From the NCBI RefSeq assembly GCF_004000945.1, contig NZ_BIMF01000003.1, forward strand, positions 62,001-126,000: a stretch of 64,000 bases of DNA, in the 5' to 3' direction. Both the position numbers and the translations under genes were made by a program. Of this stretch, positions 8,337-17,605 are shown piece by piece (positions within the stretch are counted from its first letter, which is position 1; each line of letters begins with the position of its first letter). The stretch is from Paenibacillus lautus NBRC 15380 (lineage in GTDB: Bacteria; Bacillota; Bacilli; Paenibacillales; Paenibacillaceae). Under the pieces are notes generated by a model. That model was not told the DNA's origin. It made no database searches and saw nothing but the letters and a program-made list of their open reading frames with translations.

Positions 8337-9236
8337 TCATCTTATATATTCATCTAGTGAGTTTGTTATGCTCTTTAATTCATCGAGATTTTCATTTAAA
8401 AACGCCTTGTGTTTATCAATCCCTCGTTTGGCACACCATGCCACCCCACAAAATGAATCATATAATGAATAAAAGGGCAGTGTTCGCTTAAGATCAATTA
8501 ACGTTTTAATGCTGTTATAACCTTCTTCAAATATTTCTCTTGTAGCTGGATTCCTCGCCCAGATATATCGATTCACTTTCGTGAAATCAATCTCTGATGA
8601 CCCTCCTCTGGAGCTCTCAAAATCAATAATGCCTGTAATCTTATGATCTTGAACCAATAGGTTTCCCGGTCTAAAATCTAAATGCACAACACATGGAGGA
8701 TCCGGTTCTGGAAGACTTGAATATGCTTTATCAAAATATGCGACACATCTCTCATATAGCCCCTGCTCCAATATGTCCAGGCATATTGGTTTACAATTTT
8801 CAAAATTCCTACGTATATAGGAACGCCAATTATTATCGGGTAAACCATAAAATCCGTCTGGCGTATCGTAACCGTACCCCGGCATGTTTACTGAATGCAT
8901 TTGCGCTTGCAAAATTCCGATTTCATAGGCAAGTTTATCCGGGATAACGCCTGTTATGGGTAGGCCGGGAATGGATTCTAACAGCAATGCGCCGGTGACT
9001 TCATCATCTCCTTCCCAATAATGATGGACTCTTGGAACAGGCAGCTTCCCAGCCAATCGTTGCAACATAGCAAATTCACGATATAACTTCACCTTATTGA
9101 ATGGGATCTTTAAATATACTTGTTGTTGATTCGACAGGGTTAACCGGTAGACCTCCGAGCTATAAGACTCCGGAACACCATCCATATGAATCACATTCAA
9201 TTTAAATTTTTTAATGAATTTTTGTATGTTATTCAT
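8337..9236 (-). CDS. aminoglycoside phosphotransferase (APH)-family kinase
   Basis: About 299 residues from the ATG at 9236 (AGGGGAG upstream); the longer reading to 9278 lacks a site. Kinase features: K43 in VYLKIP, E54, catalytic loop HLDFRPGN (D187, N192) and metal Asp D205 in GIIDFESS. The fold phosphorylates hydroxyls of antibiotics, sugars or choline-like molecules with ATP or GTP. Nothing in the sequence points to a specific drug, so resistance should not be assumed. Single gene. Confidence 0.85.
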   Translation of the reverse strand: MNNIQKFIKKFKLNVIHMDGVPESYSSEVYRLTLSNQQQVYLKIPFNKVKLYREFAMLQRLAGKLPVPRVHHYWEGDDEVTGALLLESIPGLPITGVIPDKLAYEIGILQAQMHSVNMPGYGYDTPDGFYGLPDNNWRSYIRRNFENCKPICLDILEQGLYERCVAYFDKAYSSLPEPDPPCVVHLDFRPGNLLVQDHKITGIIDFESSRGGSSEIDFTKVNRYIWARNPATREIFEEGYNSIKTLIDLKRTLPFYSLYDSFCGVAWCAKRGIDKHKAFLNENLDELKSITNSLDEYIR

Positions 9237-9535
9237 GGCGGCTCCCCTTTTCATATCATCCCATATTTCATATAACATCGAAATGGTAAGCCAATTCGAG
9301 TAAACCTATCATAATAAGATTTATTGATTACGTACATCCCTAATTTTCACTCCCTTCCGATTCCCCAGCTTTTTGCCAGATTAGATTGCCCAGGAAATAT
9401 CTTTTCTCGAATAGCCTTTCATAATGAAAAAAGCTTGCAGGGTATCCATTCCCCTGCAAGCTTCCTCGTAAGAACCGCGATTTTCCTTTTTCATATCTAA
9501 GCCATATCTCTATTCCTTTTGGTTTGTCTCTATAC
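9237..9535. other. intergenic stretch
   Basis: About 300 bases between two leftward genes. It holds the terminator at 9431-9463 and presumably the promoter of the APH gene. I see no gene. Confidence 0.6.
9431..9463 (-). terminator. terminator of the stalk-domain gene
   Basis: Read on the minus strand, AAGCTTGCAGGG pairs with CCCTGCAAGCTT and is followed by more T. It lies ~70 bases after the stop of the gene at 9536. Confidence 0.88.
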
Positions 9536-10225
9536 TTATTTCAATTGGGCAACGCTTACTGCAACCTTCTCCAGCTGTGCTTTGCTTAAAGAATGATCCG
9601 GAGAGCTGATCGTCACGAACCGGTCATTGATCTGAAATCCCAACATGTCCGTATCATCCGGTGTATACCATTTTGCTTTGGTCCCATTGGACAGAGTTAC
9701 CGGTTTGCTGTCATATCCATGAGAGTAGTCTCTTGGGGAGATATATACCGTCATGTGTTTGAACAGCATGTTAACGCCATCTGCCGATGCGCCCGTCTTC
9801 TGATACACATCGCCTTTTACCATCTGACTTGGTGCATACGGTGTTTGGAAACCATCAAATTTCGCGAATGCGCTTTTGATTTCTTTTAGTTGGGCATCGC
9901 TATATTTAACGGTGGTGAGCTCGATCGTCTGACCGTTTCCAGGATTACTTCCAATCAGCACCTGGTTATTCTTCGCATCGTATTGCACGGGTACATCCAG
10001 TACATCGGCAATCGCGCGAACCGGCAAGTACGTCGTATTCTGATACGTGATCGGAGTCAATTTCTTGCCCGTATTATACACGGTACCGTCCACTTTGAAG
10101 CCGATGCTGTGATTCAGGTAAGCCGAGATTTTCTCCAGGTTTGCTCCAGCATAGACACCAGCGGCTCCCGTTAACGTCATTCCCAGCACGGCAACTGCCA
10201 CGATTGATTTTTTTAATTGTTTCAT
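9536..10225 (-). CDS. exported protein with copper-amine-oxidase N-terminal-type stalk domain
   Basis: About 229 residues from the ATG at 10225 (AGAGGA nine bases upstream). Residues 1-27 form a signal peptide (KKSIVAVAVLGMTLTGAAGV, then YAG). Residues ~37-92 are the 'stalk' module named after copper amine oxidases (TPITYQNTTYLPVRAIADVL, then YDAKNNQVLIG), widespread in Paenibacillus wall proteins; it is not the catalytic oxidase. The rest (~100-229) has no known catalytic motif. Likely surface-exposed, function unknown. Own terminator at 9431. Confidence 0.85.
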   Translation of the reverse strand: MKQLKKSIVAVAVLGMTLTGAAGVYAGANLEKISAYLNHSIGFKVDGTVYNTGKKLTPITYQNTTYLPVRAIADVLDVPVQYDAKNNQVLIGSNPGNGQTIELTTVKYSDAQLKEIKSAFAKFDGFQTPYAPSQMVKGDVYQKTGASADGVNMLFKHMTVYISPRDYSHGYDSKPVTLSNGTKAKWYTPDDTDMLGFQINDRFVTISSPDHSLSKAQLEKVAVSVAQLK

Positions 10226-10297
10226 TTCATCCATTCCTCTCGTTGTCTCATCAACATCTCTAAGTCGATGAGTAATAGTATGAAGTACGATATACCC

Positions 10298-11506
10298 CTA
10301 TTGAAAATCAATGACATGCGTCGCAATTAAATCTTCTTTATCGTCAATCGTAATTCCCAGTCTTTTTCCAGATGGACTCCAAGTCAGCGGATAGACCGGA
10401 TGGGCCGCAGGATGCACCGCTGAATAATAAGGCGCCATCCAGCTTACTTTCCCGGAAGCCGTATCGAACACATACACGCCGTTCATCCCGCTCTCATTCT
10501 CTGAATACACATCGAAGGCTAATCTTGCGGAATCCGGCGACCAGGACAAGTATGAGATCAAATTGCCTTTTCCAATAAGAGATCCTTGCAAACTGCCGGC
10601 TGCGTCATAGATCAGCAGTTCGCTGCTCTGGTCCCCTCCTGTGTTGGTAGCTGTCGAGACGGCAATGTACTCGCTGTCCGGCGAGATGGTGAAGCTCCAA
10701 ACATTTTCAATGAGATGTACCGGCTTCGACTGCCCCGGTTCAACGACCTTAAGCACCTGATTCACATCGGTATAATAGATCCGGCCTTTACTCGCTCCGA
10801 ATTGGTTGTAAACTTCAACGTCCTCGTCCTCAATGGCGGTGGTGGTGTAAGTACCGTCCGTGGAAATGAGACGAATCTCCCCCTTGCCGCTCATGGAGCC
10901 TGCCGCGAGAACATAGGTGTCCGCATCGAGCCAACCGCCAATCTCCATGTAGTTGTCCCCTTTTACCGGTATGCTCTTGCCGGTACTCAAATCCTTCATG
11001 AAATTGTCTGCCGTGTACTTATCCCTCCATTTCTGTATAAAGCTATATTTACCGTCTGGCGAGATCTCTTCTTTGACAAGATGTTCGCCTGGATGCGTCT
11101 CTTCATGATTCGTCAGCTCACGCCGCTCACCTGTGCTTACATTCACTGCTTCGGAGGTATAATCATACTGCGGTTCTTCCGTTTCGGTCGCTTCCTTGAT
11201 CAGCTTGGTTGTAAGCACCTTGACCTCATTCTCCGACAGCCATGCCTCAATGTTGGACGAGGCAATCCGGTGGGTCTGATTCACGACCACTTCCCGACCT
11301 GCCTGCCCGCTCGCCCCGTCAACGACCGTGAGCTTGCGTTCTCCCGGTGTCTTGCCCCCGGCATTCGATACAGGCGGCTGGCTGGCTTGACTGTTCCCCG
11401 GTTCCACAATCGTCAACCGATCCTGGGACTGGCAGGCCGTCAGGGCTGCAGCAACAGCAACAACAGACAGCAACTTGAACCCATACTTCCCAAATCTATT
11501 TTTCAT
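10298..11506 (-). CDS. lipoprotein with TolB/WD40-like beta-propeller
   Basis: 402 residues with AGGAGG upstream. The signal peptide ends in a lipobox (ALTAC, Cys25), so the protein is membrane-anchored on the outside. From ~60 onward there are propeller blades recognised by repeats such as 'ISPDGKYSFIQ', 'ISPDSEYIAVST', 'WSPDSARLAFDV' and 'WSPSGKRLGITI'. No enzyme motif is seen; it probably binds a ligand or partner. It lies downstream of the PhoB/PhoR-type pair on the same strand but is separated from it by a terminator at 11670, so it probably has its own promoter. Confidence 0.85.
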   Translation of the reverse strand: MKNRFGKYGFKLLSVVAVAAALTACQSQDRLTIVEPGNSQASQPPVSNAGGKTPGERKLTVVDGASGQAGREVVVNQTHRIASSNIEAWLSENEVKVLTTKLIKEATETEEPQYDYTSEAVNVSTGERRELTNHEETHPGEHLVKEEISPDGKYSFIQKWRDKYTADNFMKDLSTGKSIPVKGDNYMEIGGWLDADTYVLAAGSMSGKGEIRLISTDGTYTTTAIEDEDVEVYNQFGASKGRIYYTDVNQVLKVVEPGQSKPVHLIENVWSFTISPDSEYIAVSTATNTGGDQSSELLIYDAAGSLQGSLIGKGNLISYLSWSPDSARLAFDVYSENESGMNGVYVFDTASGKVSWMAPYYSAVHPAAHPVYPLTWSPSGKRLGITIDDKEDLIATHVIDFQ

Positions 11507-11669
11507 AACAGGTTCCTCCTATGCATATCCCCCAAGGAGCTTCGGCAGCTGCAGCTAATGTGTCTAAGTATGCCGCCTCTTTCCCTGTTGAACTCAGTAT
11601 AGAATGCAAATATCTCGATACGATATCGAGCTTGTAACGAACTTGTAAACAAAGATGCACATTTTAAAA

Positions 11670-11700
11670 AAAGCCCAGACCTATTCAAAGTCTGAGCTTT
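11670..11700 (-). terminator. terminator overlapping the 3' end of the histidine kinase gene
   Basis: On the minus strand AAAGCTCAGAC pairs with GGTCTGGGCTTT, followed by a T run. The kinase stop codon (11681-11683) lies inside the hairpin. Confidence 0.85.
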
Positions 11701-13216
11701 CTTCTGTCGAAATAACCTCTGACGATTGTGGCCGATTCATCGGCAAGACAATCACAAACGTAGAACCGCTGGGACCGGATTCCGCAAGCTGAACGGACCC
11801 ATGCTGCTTCTCCGCCAAATTGCGTACCAGGGCTAGCCCCAGCCCAGTCCCTCCGTGAACCCTGGAGCGGTCGCTGCTCACCGTATAAAACGGATCAAAG
11901 ATCCGTTCTCTGGCATCATCCGGGATTCCGATCCCGGTATCGCTTACCTTAATGACCATCCGATCATGGCCATGCTCATCCTGCTTCACTTCGTTCGAGA
12001 GCGTGACGGTCCCGCCGGGCCTATTGTATTTAATTCCGTTATCCAGCAGATTCAGAACCATGTGCATCAGATTCTCCGGATCGGCCCATACCTTACCCTC
12101 CGTTAGGGAGGATTGGATCGTAATGCCAGTTTGCTCTGCCTTGGCCTCTAACCGGGCTGCCGCCTCTTGCAGAATCGGCATGAGGTCTATGTGTTCTGCA
12201 TGGGTTTCGAATTCATAAATATCCATGGACGATAACTGAAGCGCCTTCTCTACCAGGCGGTGTAGACGCTGTGCTTCCTTGCTGATCTGTCCTCTGGCTT
12301 CCTCGAGCAGCGCGGGATCGTCACGATACATTTCAAGCAGATCCGCATAAGCCAGTATCGAAGTCAGCGGCGTCTTTAACTCATGGCTGATATTCCCGAT
12401 AAACTGCTTCTGCTGTTGTTCCAGCTCCTGCAGCCGTTCGATGGCATCCAGCAGCTTCAGCTTCTCCTCCGTCAGCTGGCTCACTGACGAGGAAATTCGC
12501 CCGCTCATTTCATATATGCCTTGTGCCAGCTCGCCGAGCTCATCGCTTCGCTTAACCGTCGGCTCGCTAAGATAGACGCCTTCGCCAATCTTCTGCGCAG
12601 CCTGGTTCAGCCTGCTGATGACATGCACCTGCCGCCAGACGTATAGAAAACCGATCAGGAAGCCGGCGGCCAGCACCGCAAGGCCTGTCACGATAAACAG
12701 GTTCTGGATTCGGTCATAGAAAGCGTGCTGCTCAGTTAGGGAAGCGTGGAATTGAATCGTTCCGATCGGCTTATCCATATTCCGAAGCGGGGCAAGATAG
12801 AGCAGCTGGTCACCATCGGTAATATAGGCGGAACGCCCTTGCGCCGTGTGTGCAAGCGCGTCTTGTACATCCATTTTCGGCTGAAACGGAAGAGAAGTCC
12901 CTGTAAATGTACCATCCAGCTTATACAGGGTCACCGGCATGCCGCTCTGGGTTCCAAGATCGACCGCTAGCCGTTGACCGACATTTTCCATAAAATCATC
13001 CGGCTGCGTTTGAGGATTCGTCAGTAATTCCTGATGAACCCTGAGATTGGCTGCTTCTGCTTCATGGGCGAAGGATTGCTCCAGGCGCACCCGCTGATCC
13101 TCCCGTATCCCGGCAAGAACCAATGCGCTTAGAACAACAACAACGGCGATCAGCAGCAAGGCCAGAAGAAGTGCGACTTTCCACTTTAAGCCGAAACGCA
13201 CTTTTCTTTTGCTCAT
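11681..13216 (-). CDS. sensor histidine kinase, PhoR/BaeS-type
   Basis: 511 residues. TM1 ~13-36, an extracellular domain ~37-170 and TM2 ~173-194 are followed by HAMP ~195-247 and a coiled linker. HisKA has H278 in GNISHELKTPLTS; HATPase_c has the N box (LNLLDNGIKYN), G1 (VSDTGIGIP) and G2 (GGTGLGLAL). It autophosphorylates and passes phosphate to the response regulator encoded just upstream, whose gene it overlaps by four bases (translational coupling). The signal is unknown; the next gene downstream encodes a surface propeller lipoprotein, a possible accessory sensor. Confidence 0.93.
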   Translation of the reverse strand: MSKRKVRFGLKWKVALLLALLLIAVVVVLSALVLAGIREDQRVRLEQSFAHEAEAANLRVHQELLTNPQTQPDDFMENVGQRLAVDLGTQSGMPVTLYKLDGTFTGTSLPFQPKMDVQDALAHTAQGRSAYITDGDQLLYLAPLRNMDKPIGTIQFHASLTEQHAFYDRIQNLFIVTGLAVLAAGFLIGFLYVWRQVHVISRLNQAAQKIGEGVYLSEPTVKRSDELGELAQGIYEMSGRISSSVSQLTEEKLKLLDAIERLQELEQQQKQFIGNISHELKTPLTSILAYADLLEMYRDDPALLEEARGQISKEAQRLHRLVEKALQLSSMDIYEFETHAEHIDLMPILQEAAARLEAKAEQTGITIQSSLTEGKVWADPENLMHMVLNLLDNGIKYNRPGGTVTLSNEVKQDEHGHDRMVIKVSDTGIGIPDDARERIFDPFYTVSSDRSRVHGGTGLGLALVRNLAEKQHGSVQLAESGPSGSTFVIVLPMNRPQSSEVISTEESSDFE

Positions 13217-13908
13217 GATGGAATCTCCGTGCTTTTATAACCGATGCCATACACGGTCTGGATTACTTCATGCTGGTTCCCCAGCTTCTTGCGCAATCTC
13301 TGGACGTGAATATCTACCGTACGCGTACCGCCGGCAAAATCCATATCCCATACCTGTTCAAGCAAAGCCTCGCGCGAATATACCCGCTCCGGATTTCGCG
13401 CCAGGAGAGCCATAAGGTCAAACTCCTTCGGCGTCAGCTCAAGGGGCTTTCCTTCCGCGTGAATGGTGCGATTTAACAGGTTCATGGTAAGTCCGGCTAT
13501 CCGGATCACATGCTGTTCCGGGGCTTGCTTCCCGACTGCTTCAGGAGTACGGTTTCTTCGGGACAATGCTTTTACCCTGGCGATGATTTCCCGCATATCA
13601 AAGGGCTTCGTCATATAATCATCGGCACCAAGCTCCAACCCAAGCACCTTATCCACAATATCGTCCTTCACCGTCAACAGCAGAATGGCGGGGCGCTGCC
13701 GATCCTCGAGCTTGCGACAAACATCGTACCCGCTAAGCTTCGGCATCATGACATCGAGCACCATCACGTCAGGATCAAACGACACCACACGCTCCAGCGC
13801 TTCCTGCCCATCCCCCGCCGTCTCAACCGTATATCCTTCCCTTCGCAGCGCATAAGCGACTGCGCTTGAGATACTGATCTCATCATCTACTACAAGTACC
13901 TTGGTCAT
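13213..13908 (-). CDS. OmpR/PhoB-family response regulator
   Basis: 231 residues. The receiver domain (~1-118) has the acidic pair in VVDDE, phospho-acceptor D52 (MVLDVMMP), T/S near LLLTVKDD and K in DYMTKPFD. The C-terminal winged helix (~130-228) has the typical ELTPKEFDLMALLARNPERV and TRTVDIHVQRLRKKLG segments. First gene of a two-component operon with the kinase at 11681. Confidence 0.95.
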   Translation of the reverse strand: MTKVLVVDDEISISSAVAYALRREGYTVETAGDGQEALERVVSFDPDVMVLDVMMPKLSGYDVCRKLEDRQRPAILLLTVKDDIVDKVLGLELGADDYMTKPFDMREIIARVKALSRRNRTPEAVGKQAPEQHVIRIAGLTMNLLNRTIHAEGKPLELTPKEFDLMALLARNPERVYSREALLEQVWDMDFAGGTRTVDIHVQRLRKKLGNQHEVIQTVYGIGYKSTEIPS

Positions 13909-14009
13909 CGCAGATACGACTCCTTTGTTGGCCGATTACACATTTGCTAATTCCATGATGGTAACGTATCCGGCATCATATTTCAACACGCGGTCCCCTG
14001 CCGATTTCA

Positions 14010-14021
14010 TTACAATTGTAA
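14010..14021. promoter_or_regulatory. palindrome in the divergent control region
   Basis: TTACAATTGTAA is a perfect 12-base palindrome in the 175-base space between the leftward response-regulator operon (start 13908) and the rightward ABC operon (start 14084). It could be an operator for one of the two response regulators or a local repressor; this is inference. Confidence 0.3.
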
Positions 14022-14083
14022 CTATGAACGCTTTCCCCCGGTTGCGATAATAAAACTAAGCACTCAAGCAAAGGAGGATTCGG

Positions 14084-15028
14084 ATGACAATCGCTACCAT
14101 GAACCATATCATTAAGCGCTATGGGCATCAGCTTGTCTTGGACCATGTCAATCTAGAAATCAGGCAAGGCGAAATACTCGGCCTTCTTGGACCGAATGGT
14201 GCAGGTAAAACCACATTAATCCATGCGTTATCCGGTTTAATTGGCATCGATTCCGGAAGCATCGAGCTGTTTGGTAAACGGCTAAGCGGCCCTATGCTGG
14301 AGGTCAAACGAAAAATTGGACTGGTCACGCAGGATGTCACCGTTTTTGAGGATCTTACCGCGCAAGAGAATCTCGCCTTTTTCGGTGGAATATATGGGTT
14401 AAGAGGCACTGAACTGAAAAGACAAATCACCGAAACGCTCCAGTTCGTTGGATTAACGGATCAAGCCCATAAACGCCCTTCCAAATTTTCCGGGGGAATG
14501 AAGCGGAGGCTGAATATCGCCTGCTCTATCATTCACAGGCCCAGGCTCCTGATCATGGACGAACCCACGGTTGGAATCGACCCCCAATCCAGAAATCACA
14601 TCCTGGAATCGGTACGCGAACTGAAAAAAAGGGGGACGACCATTCTCTATACAACCCATTACATGGAAGAGGTACAGTCCCTCGCGTCCCGCGTCGTGAT
14701 TTTGGACCAAGGCCACGTCATCGCACAGGGGACGATCGATGAGTTGGTAAAGAACATCCACCATGAAGAGAAGATCAAGCTGGAAGTCGTGGAGCTGACA
14801 GAGGATCTCATAAACAGCATTAAACAGCTAGACGGAGTCAAGCAAGTGATTTTGACAGGGACGCAAATTCAGATCTTATCTCGAGCAGGCGCCGGGAATC
14901 TGGATCGTATCCTGTCGTTGGCCAAAAGCGCGGGTGGCGTCATATCCATCCATGCAGAGAAACCCACGCTTGAAGACGTATTCCTTACGCTTACCGGTAA
15001 GCAATTACGTGACACGGAGGGGACTTAA
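14084..15028 (+). CDS. ABC transporter ATP-binding protein (LnrL/YvfR-like)
   Basis: 314 residues with AAGGAGG upstream. Walker A GPNGAGKTT (36-44), signature FSGGMKRRLNIA, Walker B LLIMDEPT and the H-loop (YTTHYMEE) are all present, so it should hydrolyse ATP. The C-terminal ~90 residues form the extension common in ABC-2 export ATPases. First gene of a five-gene rightward operon. The arrangement ATPase, permease, permease, NarL-type kinase, regulator resembles B. subtilis yvfRS-yvfTU and lnrJKLMN, the latter giving resistance to linearmycin-type polyenes. Confidence 0.92.
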   Translation: MTIATMNHIIKRYGHQLVLDHVNLEIRQGEILGLLGPNGAGKTTLIHALSGLIGIDSGSIELFGKRLSGPMLEVKRKIGLVTQDVTVFEDLTAQENLAFFGGIYGLRGTELKRQITETLQFVGLTDQAHKRPSKFSGGMKRRLNIACSIIHRPRLLIMDEPTVGIDPQSRNHILESVRELKKRGTTILYTTHYMEEVQSLASRVVILDQGHVIAQGTIDELVKNIHHEEKIKLEVVELTEDLINSIKQLDGVKQVILTGTQIQILSRAGAGNLDRILSLAKSAGGVISIHAEKPTLEDVFLTLTGKQLRDTEGT

Positions 15029-15029
15029 C

Positions 15030-15764
15030 ATGCTTCTATTCAGGATGACGTACTTCTCCTTGCTTCGCCTGATTCGCGAACCCATCGGGCAGCTGCTTCT
15101 GGTGGTCCTTCCACTGGTCGTCATTACCGTGCTGGGTGTCGTCATTGGACCCTATGAAGGCATGAAGGGTGTTCCTCCGCTGGACTTGACAGTCGTTACG
15201 ACCATTATGGGCGTTCAGTTTTTTGGCGGCACGTATTTGATGAGCTATTTGGATATGGATTTACTTAAAACCCGGAAATGGAGAATGTATTCGCTCCCTA
15301 TTAACGTAACGGTCTATTCAAGCTCTCTTATTCTTGCCTGCACGCTCTTCAGTACCTTGCAAGGATTGGTCTTGGTGTTATTCACAACCTGGGTGTTCGG
15401 CGTCGCGTGGGGATCGCTCGGCTGGGTCTTGCTGGTTTTTATTATTTTTTCCTTGTTTGCACAGTCCGTACATCTGCTGCTGACATTATCCATCCATAAC
15501 GTAAAATTGGCTGAAAGGGTATCTGAAATCCTCGGAATCGGCTTCATCCTCTTGACCGGATTCATGTTCCCTCTTCCGGATCATCGTCTCTTTGAGTTCA
15601 TGTCGTCCTATGGAAATCCGGTAACCCTCGGAAAGATGGCCATCCTGGAGATGCTTGCCGATGGCGGGCAAGGGAAAGCGTATCTTAGCATCCTATTGCT
15701 GTTAGCCTTAACCGTGATATGCATGATGATCAGCGCATGGCTTGGGAGGAGGAAGCTCGCTTGA
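15030..15764 (+). CDS. ABC-2 type permease 1
   Basis: 244 residues. I start at the ATG at 15030, one base after the ATPase stop, with GGAGGGG upstream; the longer upstream reading overlaps the ATPase and is not supported. Six hydrophobic segments are visible, including LIREPIGQLLLVVLPLVVIT and a C-terminal pair. There are no large extracellular domains, so it is a short ABC-2 permease, closer in size to YvfS than to LnrM/LnrN. With the ATPase and permease 2 it should form a heteromeric exporter. Confidence 0.88.
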   Translation: MLLFRMTYFSLLRLIREPIGQLLLVVLPLVVITVLGVVIGPYEGMKGVPPLDLTVVTTIMGVQFFGGTYLMSYLDMDLLKTRKWRMYSLPINVTVYSSSLILACTLFSTLQGLVLVLFTTWVFGVAWGSLGWVLLVFIIFSLFAQSVHLLLTLSIHNVKLAERVSEILGIGFILLTGFMFPLPDHRLFEFMSSYGNPVTLGKMAILEMLADGGQGKAYLSILLLLALTVICMMISAWLGRRKLA

Positions 15765-16447
15765 CGATATTTAACTTTGCGCTCATTCGGAGCGTTCGCA
15801 GCCTGCCCAATCTTATTTTGCTGTTAGGCCTTCCCGCAGGCGTCGTTGTCCTCCCGGTGGGCGGTTGGCATGGCTTACCGCTAGGGTATCACTTCTATGG
15901 AGTACTGCTGTTATTCTCTGCCTCCAAACTAGTTCATATGATCATGGAGGATCGGAAGAATAAAATTCTGACCCGGATCGGCGTTGCACCGGTGACCCAC
16001 TTCAAGTATTTATCGCTGAATCTGCTTGCTTTCGCTCTGCTGCTCGTAGGACAAAGTGCCGTGGTCACGATCGGCGCCTGGTTGCTGCATGCCGATATTT
16101 TTGGTAGTCTGATTCAACTCTTCAGTATGTTCAGTGTGTTCTCGGTCACCGCTATTAGCTTCTCTCTCGCTTGGTGCTCCATGTTCCGCCAGCCTGAATC
16201 CTCTACGGCCGTCATGCTGGGAATCATCATGGTCATGGCGTTGCTCGGAGGAACCTTATTTCCCATTCAGGCTATGCCTGCATTATTGCAGAAAATCGCC
16301 ATGTTATCCCCGACCTATTGGCTCCATGAGGGAATCATGCTGGCTAGGAACGGGGGCTTGTTCGCGGAACAACTCACTCCGCTCGGGATCCTGCTGTTGT
16401 TTGCGATCGCTTTTATGCTGATTGGCAGCAGAAGGAAACTGGCTTGA
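15761..16447 (+). CDS. ABC-2 type permease 2
   Basis: 228 residues from a TTG start at 15761 that overlaps the previous stop codon by four bases (TTGA); AGGAGG lies eight bases upstream, inside the previous gene. Six hydrophobic segments, with 'MLGIIMVMALLGGTLFPIQ' and a following amphipathic region (YWLHEGIMLARNGG) typical of ABC-2 permeases. It ends in RRKLA, as does permease 1, which suggests an old tandem duplication. Translational coupling should keep the two permeases equal. Confidence 0.87.
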   Translation: MTIFNFALIRSVRSLPNLILLLGLPAGVVVLPVGGWHGLPLGYHFYGVLLLFSASKLVHMIMEDRKNKILTRIGVAPVTHFKYLSLNLLAFALLLVGQSAVVTIGAWLLHADIFGSLIQLFSMFSVFSVTAISFSLAWCSMFRQPESSTAVMLGIIMVMALLGGTLFPIQAMPALLQKIAMLSPTYWLHEGIMLARNGGLFAEQLTPLGILLLFAIAFMLIGSRRKLA

Positions 16448-16498
16448 AGAATATGTTACGATATGGGGAGTAGAGAACGTGTGCCATGGGAGGTTTTC

Positions 16499-17605
16499 AT
16501 GAAAAGCTATACCGATTCGTGGTCCCCGAGCATAGCCGTAGTGATTTGGAGAATATTTGCCCTACTGCTTCTGGCCGCTCTTTGGTTTATGGGAGATGCC
16601 GGGACCGAAGGGTTCATCCTGATCTTTGCCTTAGTGATCCTGGCGTTAGCCCGATGGCGGTTTTCCCTTCCTTCATGGACAACACTGGTCGACCAGATTC
16701 TATGCATGTCCATCATTCCTTTCTGGCCGGAGGCTGGCTTCGGACTGGCTCTGCCGCTATTTGAGACCATGCTTGCCGGTCAACCGCTATTTTCCCTGCC
16801 TATTCTGGCAGCGCTTGTTATCGGCTATGTCGATCCTGACCTTCCGCTTCTTCTCATGCTCGTTCAAGCTTCATTTGCGGGATGGATCGTTTTATGCTGG
16901 TCTAAACAAATCCATCATTATCGGTTGAAGGCAGATCAGGAGCGTCGCGATCGCTACGAGTTGGAAATATTGAAGGGTGAGCTGCTTATGGCCAATGTGC
17001 AAGCGGCTCAGCTTGCAGAGCTGAGAGAGCGCCATCGTATCTCTCAGAAGCTGCATGATGAAGTCGGCCATGAATTAACAGCCGCGATGTTGGCCTTTCA
17101 AGCTTTCGAAACATTATGGAGAGAGAATGACCCGCAAGCGGAAGACATGTTTGCTCAAGCACAAATGCGATTGTCGAGCAGCGCCCTGGAGCTGCGGGAA
17201 ACGGTCCACAATATGCAGCCTGTCCAAGCGACCGGTATCCGGAGTCTGGAGGAGATCTGCCGTAATTTCAAAGCTTTGCCCGTTCAGCTTCAAATCTATG
17301 GAGATACATCCCGTATAGCCGCACATCTGTGGGTCATCCTGAATTCTTGTCTGAAGGAAGCCTTGACCAATGCGGTTCGTCATTCCAAAACCAAACACGT
17401 TGAAGTATCGTTGGACGTCAATGAACATATCGTGCGGTTAAGCGTCCGGAACGATGGCGCTTTGGATTCATCCTCGCAGCCTGGAACGGGTCTCCGCAAC
17501 CTAAGACAAAGAGCCCAGGCGGCAGGCGGCAATATATCCACAAATACTTCCAACGGCTTTCAATTGGTCTGCGTACTACCTATGGGAAAGGAAGGCATTC
17601 GATGA
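16499..17605 (+). CDS. NarL-type sensor histidine kinase (HisKA_3)
   Basis: 368 residues from the ATG at 16499 (GGGAGG five bases upstream). Residues ~1-140 contain about five membrane segments with very short loops, so the kinase probably senses within the membrane (intramembrane-sensing type). The phospho-acceptor motif is ISQKLHDEVGHELTA (H186); the ATPase domain has EALTNAVRHS, VRNDG and GTGLRNLRQRA. It should phosphorylate the regulator at 17602, which it overlaps by four bases. Confidence 0.92.
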   Translation: MKSYTDSWSPSIAVVIWRIFALLLLAALWFMGDAGTEGFILIFALVILALARWRFSLPSWTTLVDQILCMSIIPFWPEAGFGLALPLFETMLAGQPLFSLPILAALVIGYVDPDLPLLLMLVQASFAGWIVLCWSKQIHHYRLKADQERRDRYELEILKGELLMANVQAAQLAELRERHRISQKLHDEVGHELTAAMLAFQAFETLWRENDPQAEDMFAQAQMRLSSSALELRETVHNMQPVQATGIRSLEEICRNFKALPVQLQIYGDTSRIAAHLWVILNSCLKEALTNAVRHSKTKHVEVSLDVNEHIVRLSVRNDGALDSSSQPGTGLRNLRQRAQAAGGNISTNTSNGFQLVCVLPMGKEGIR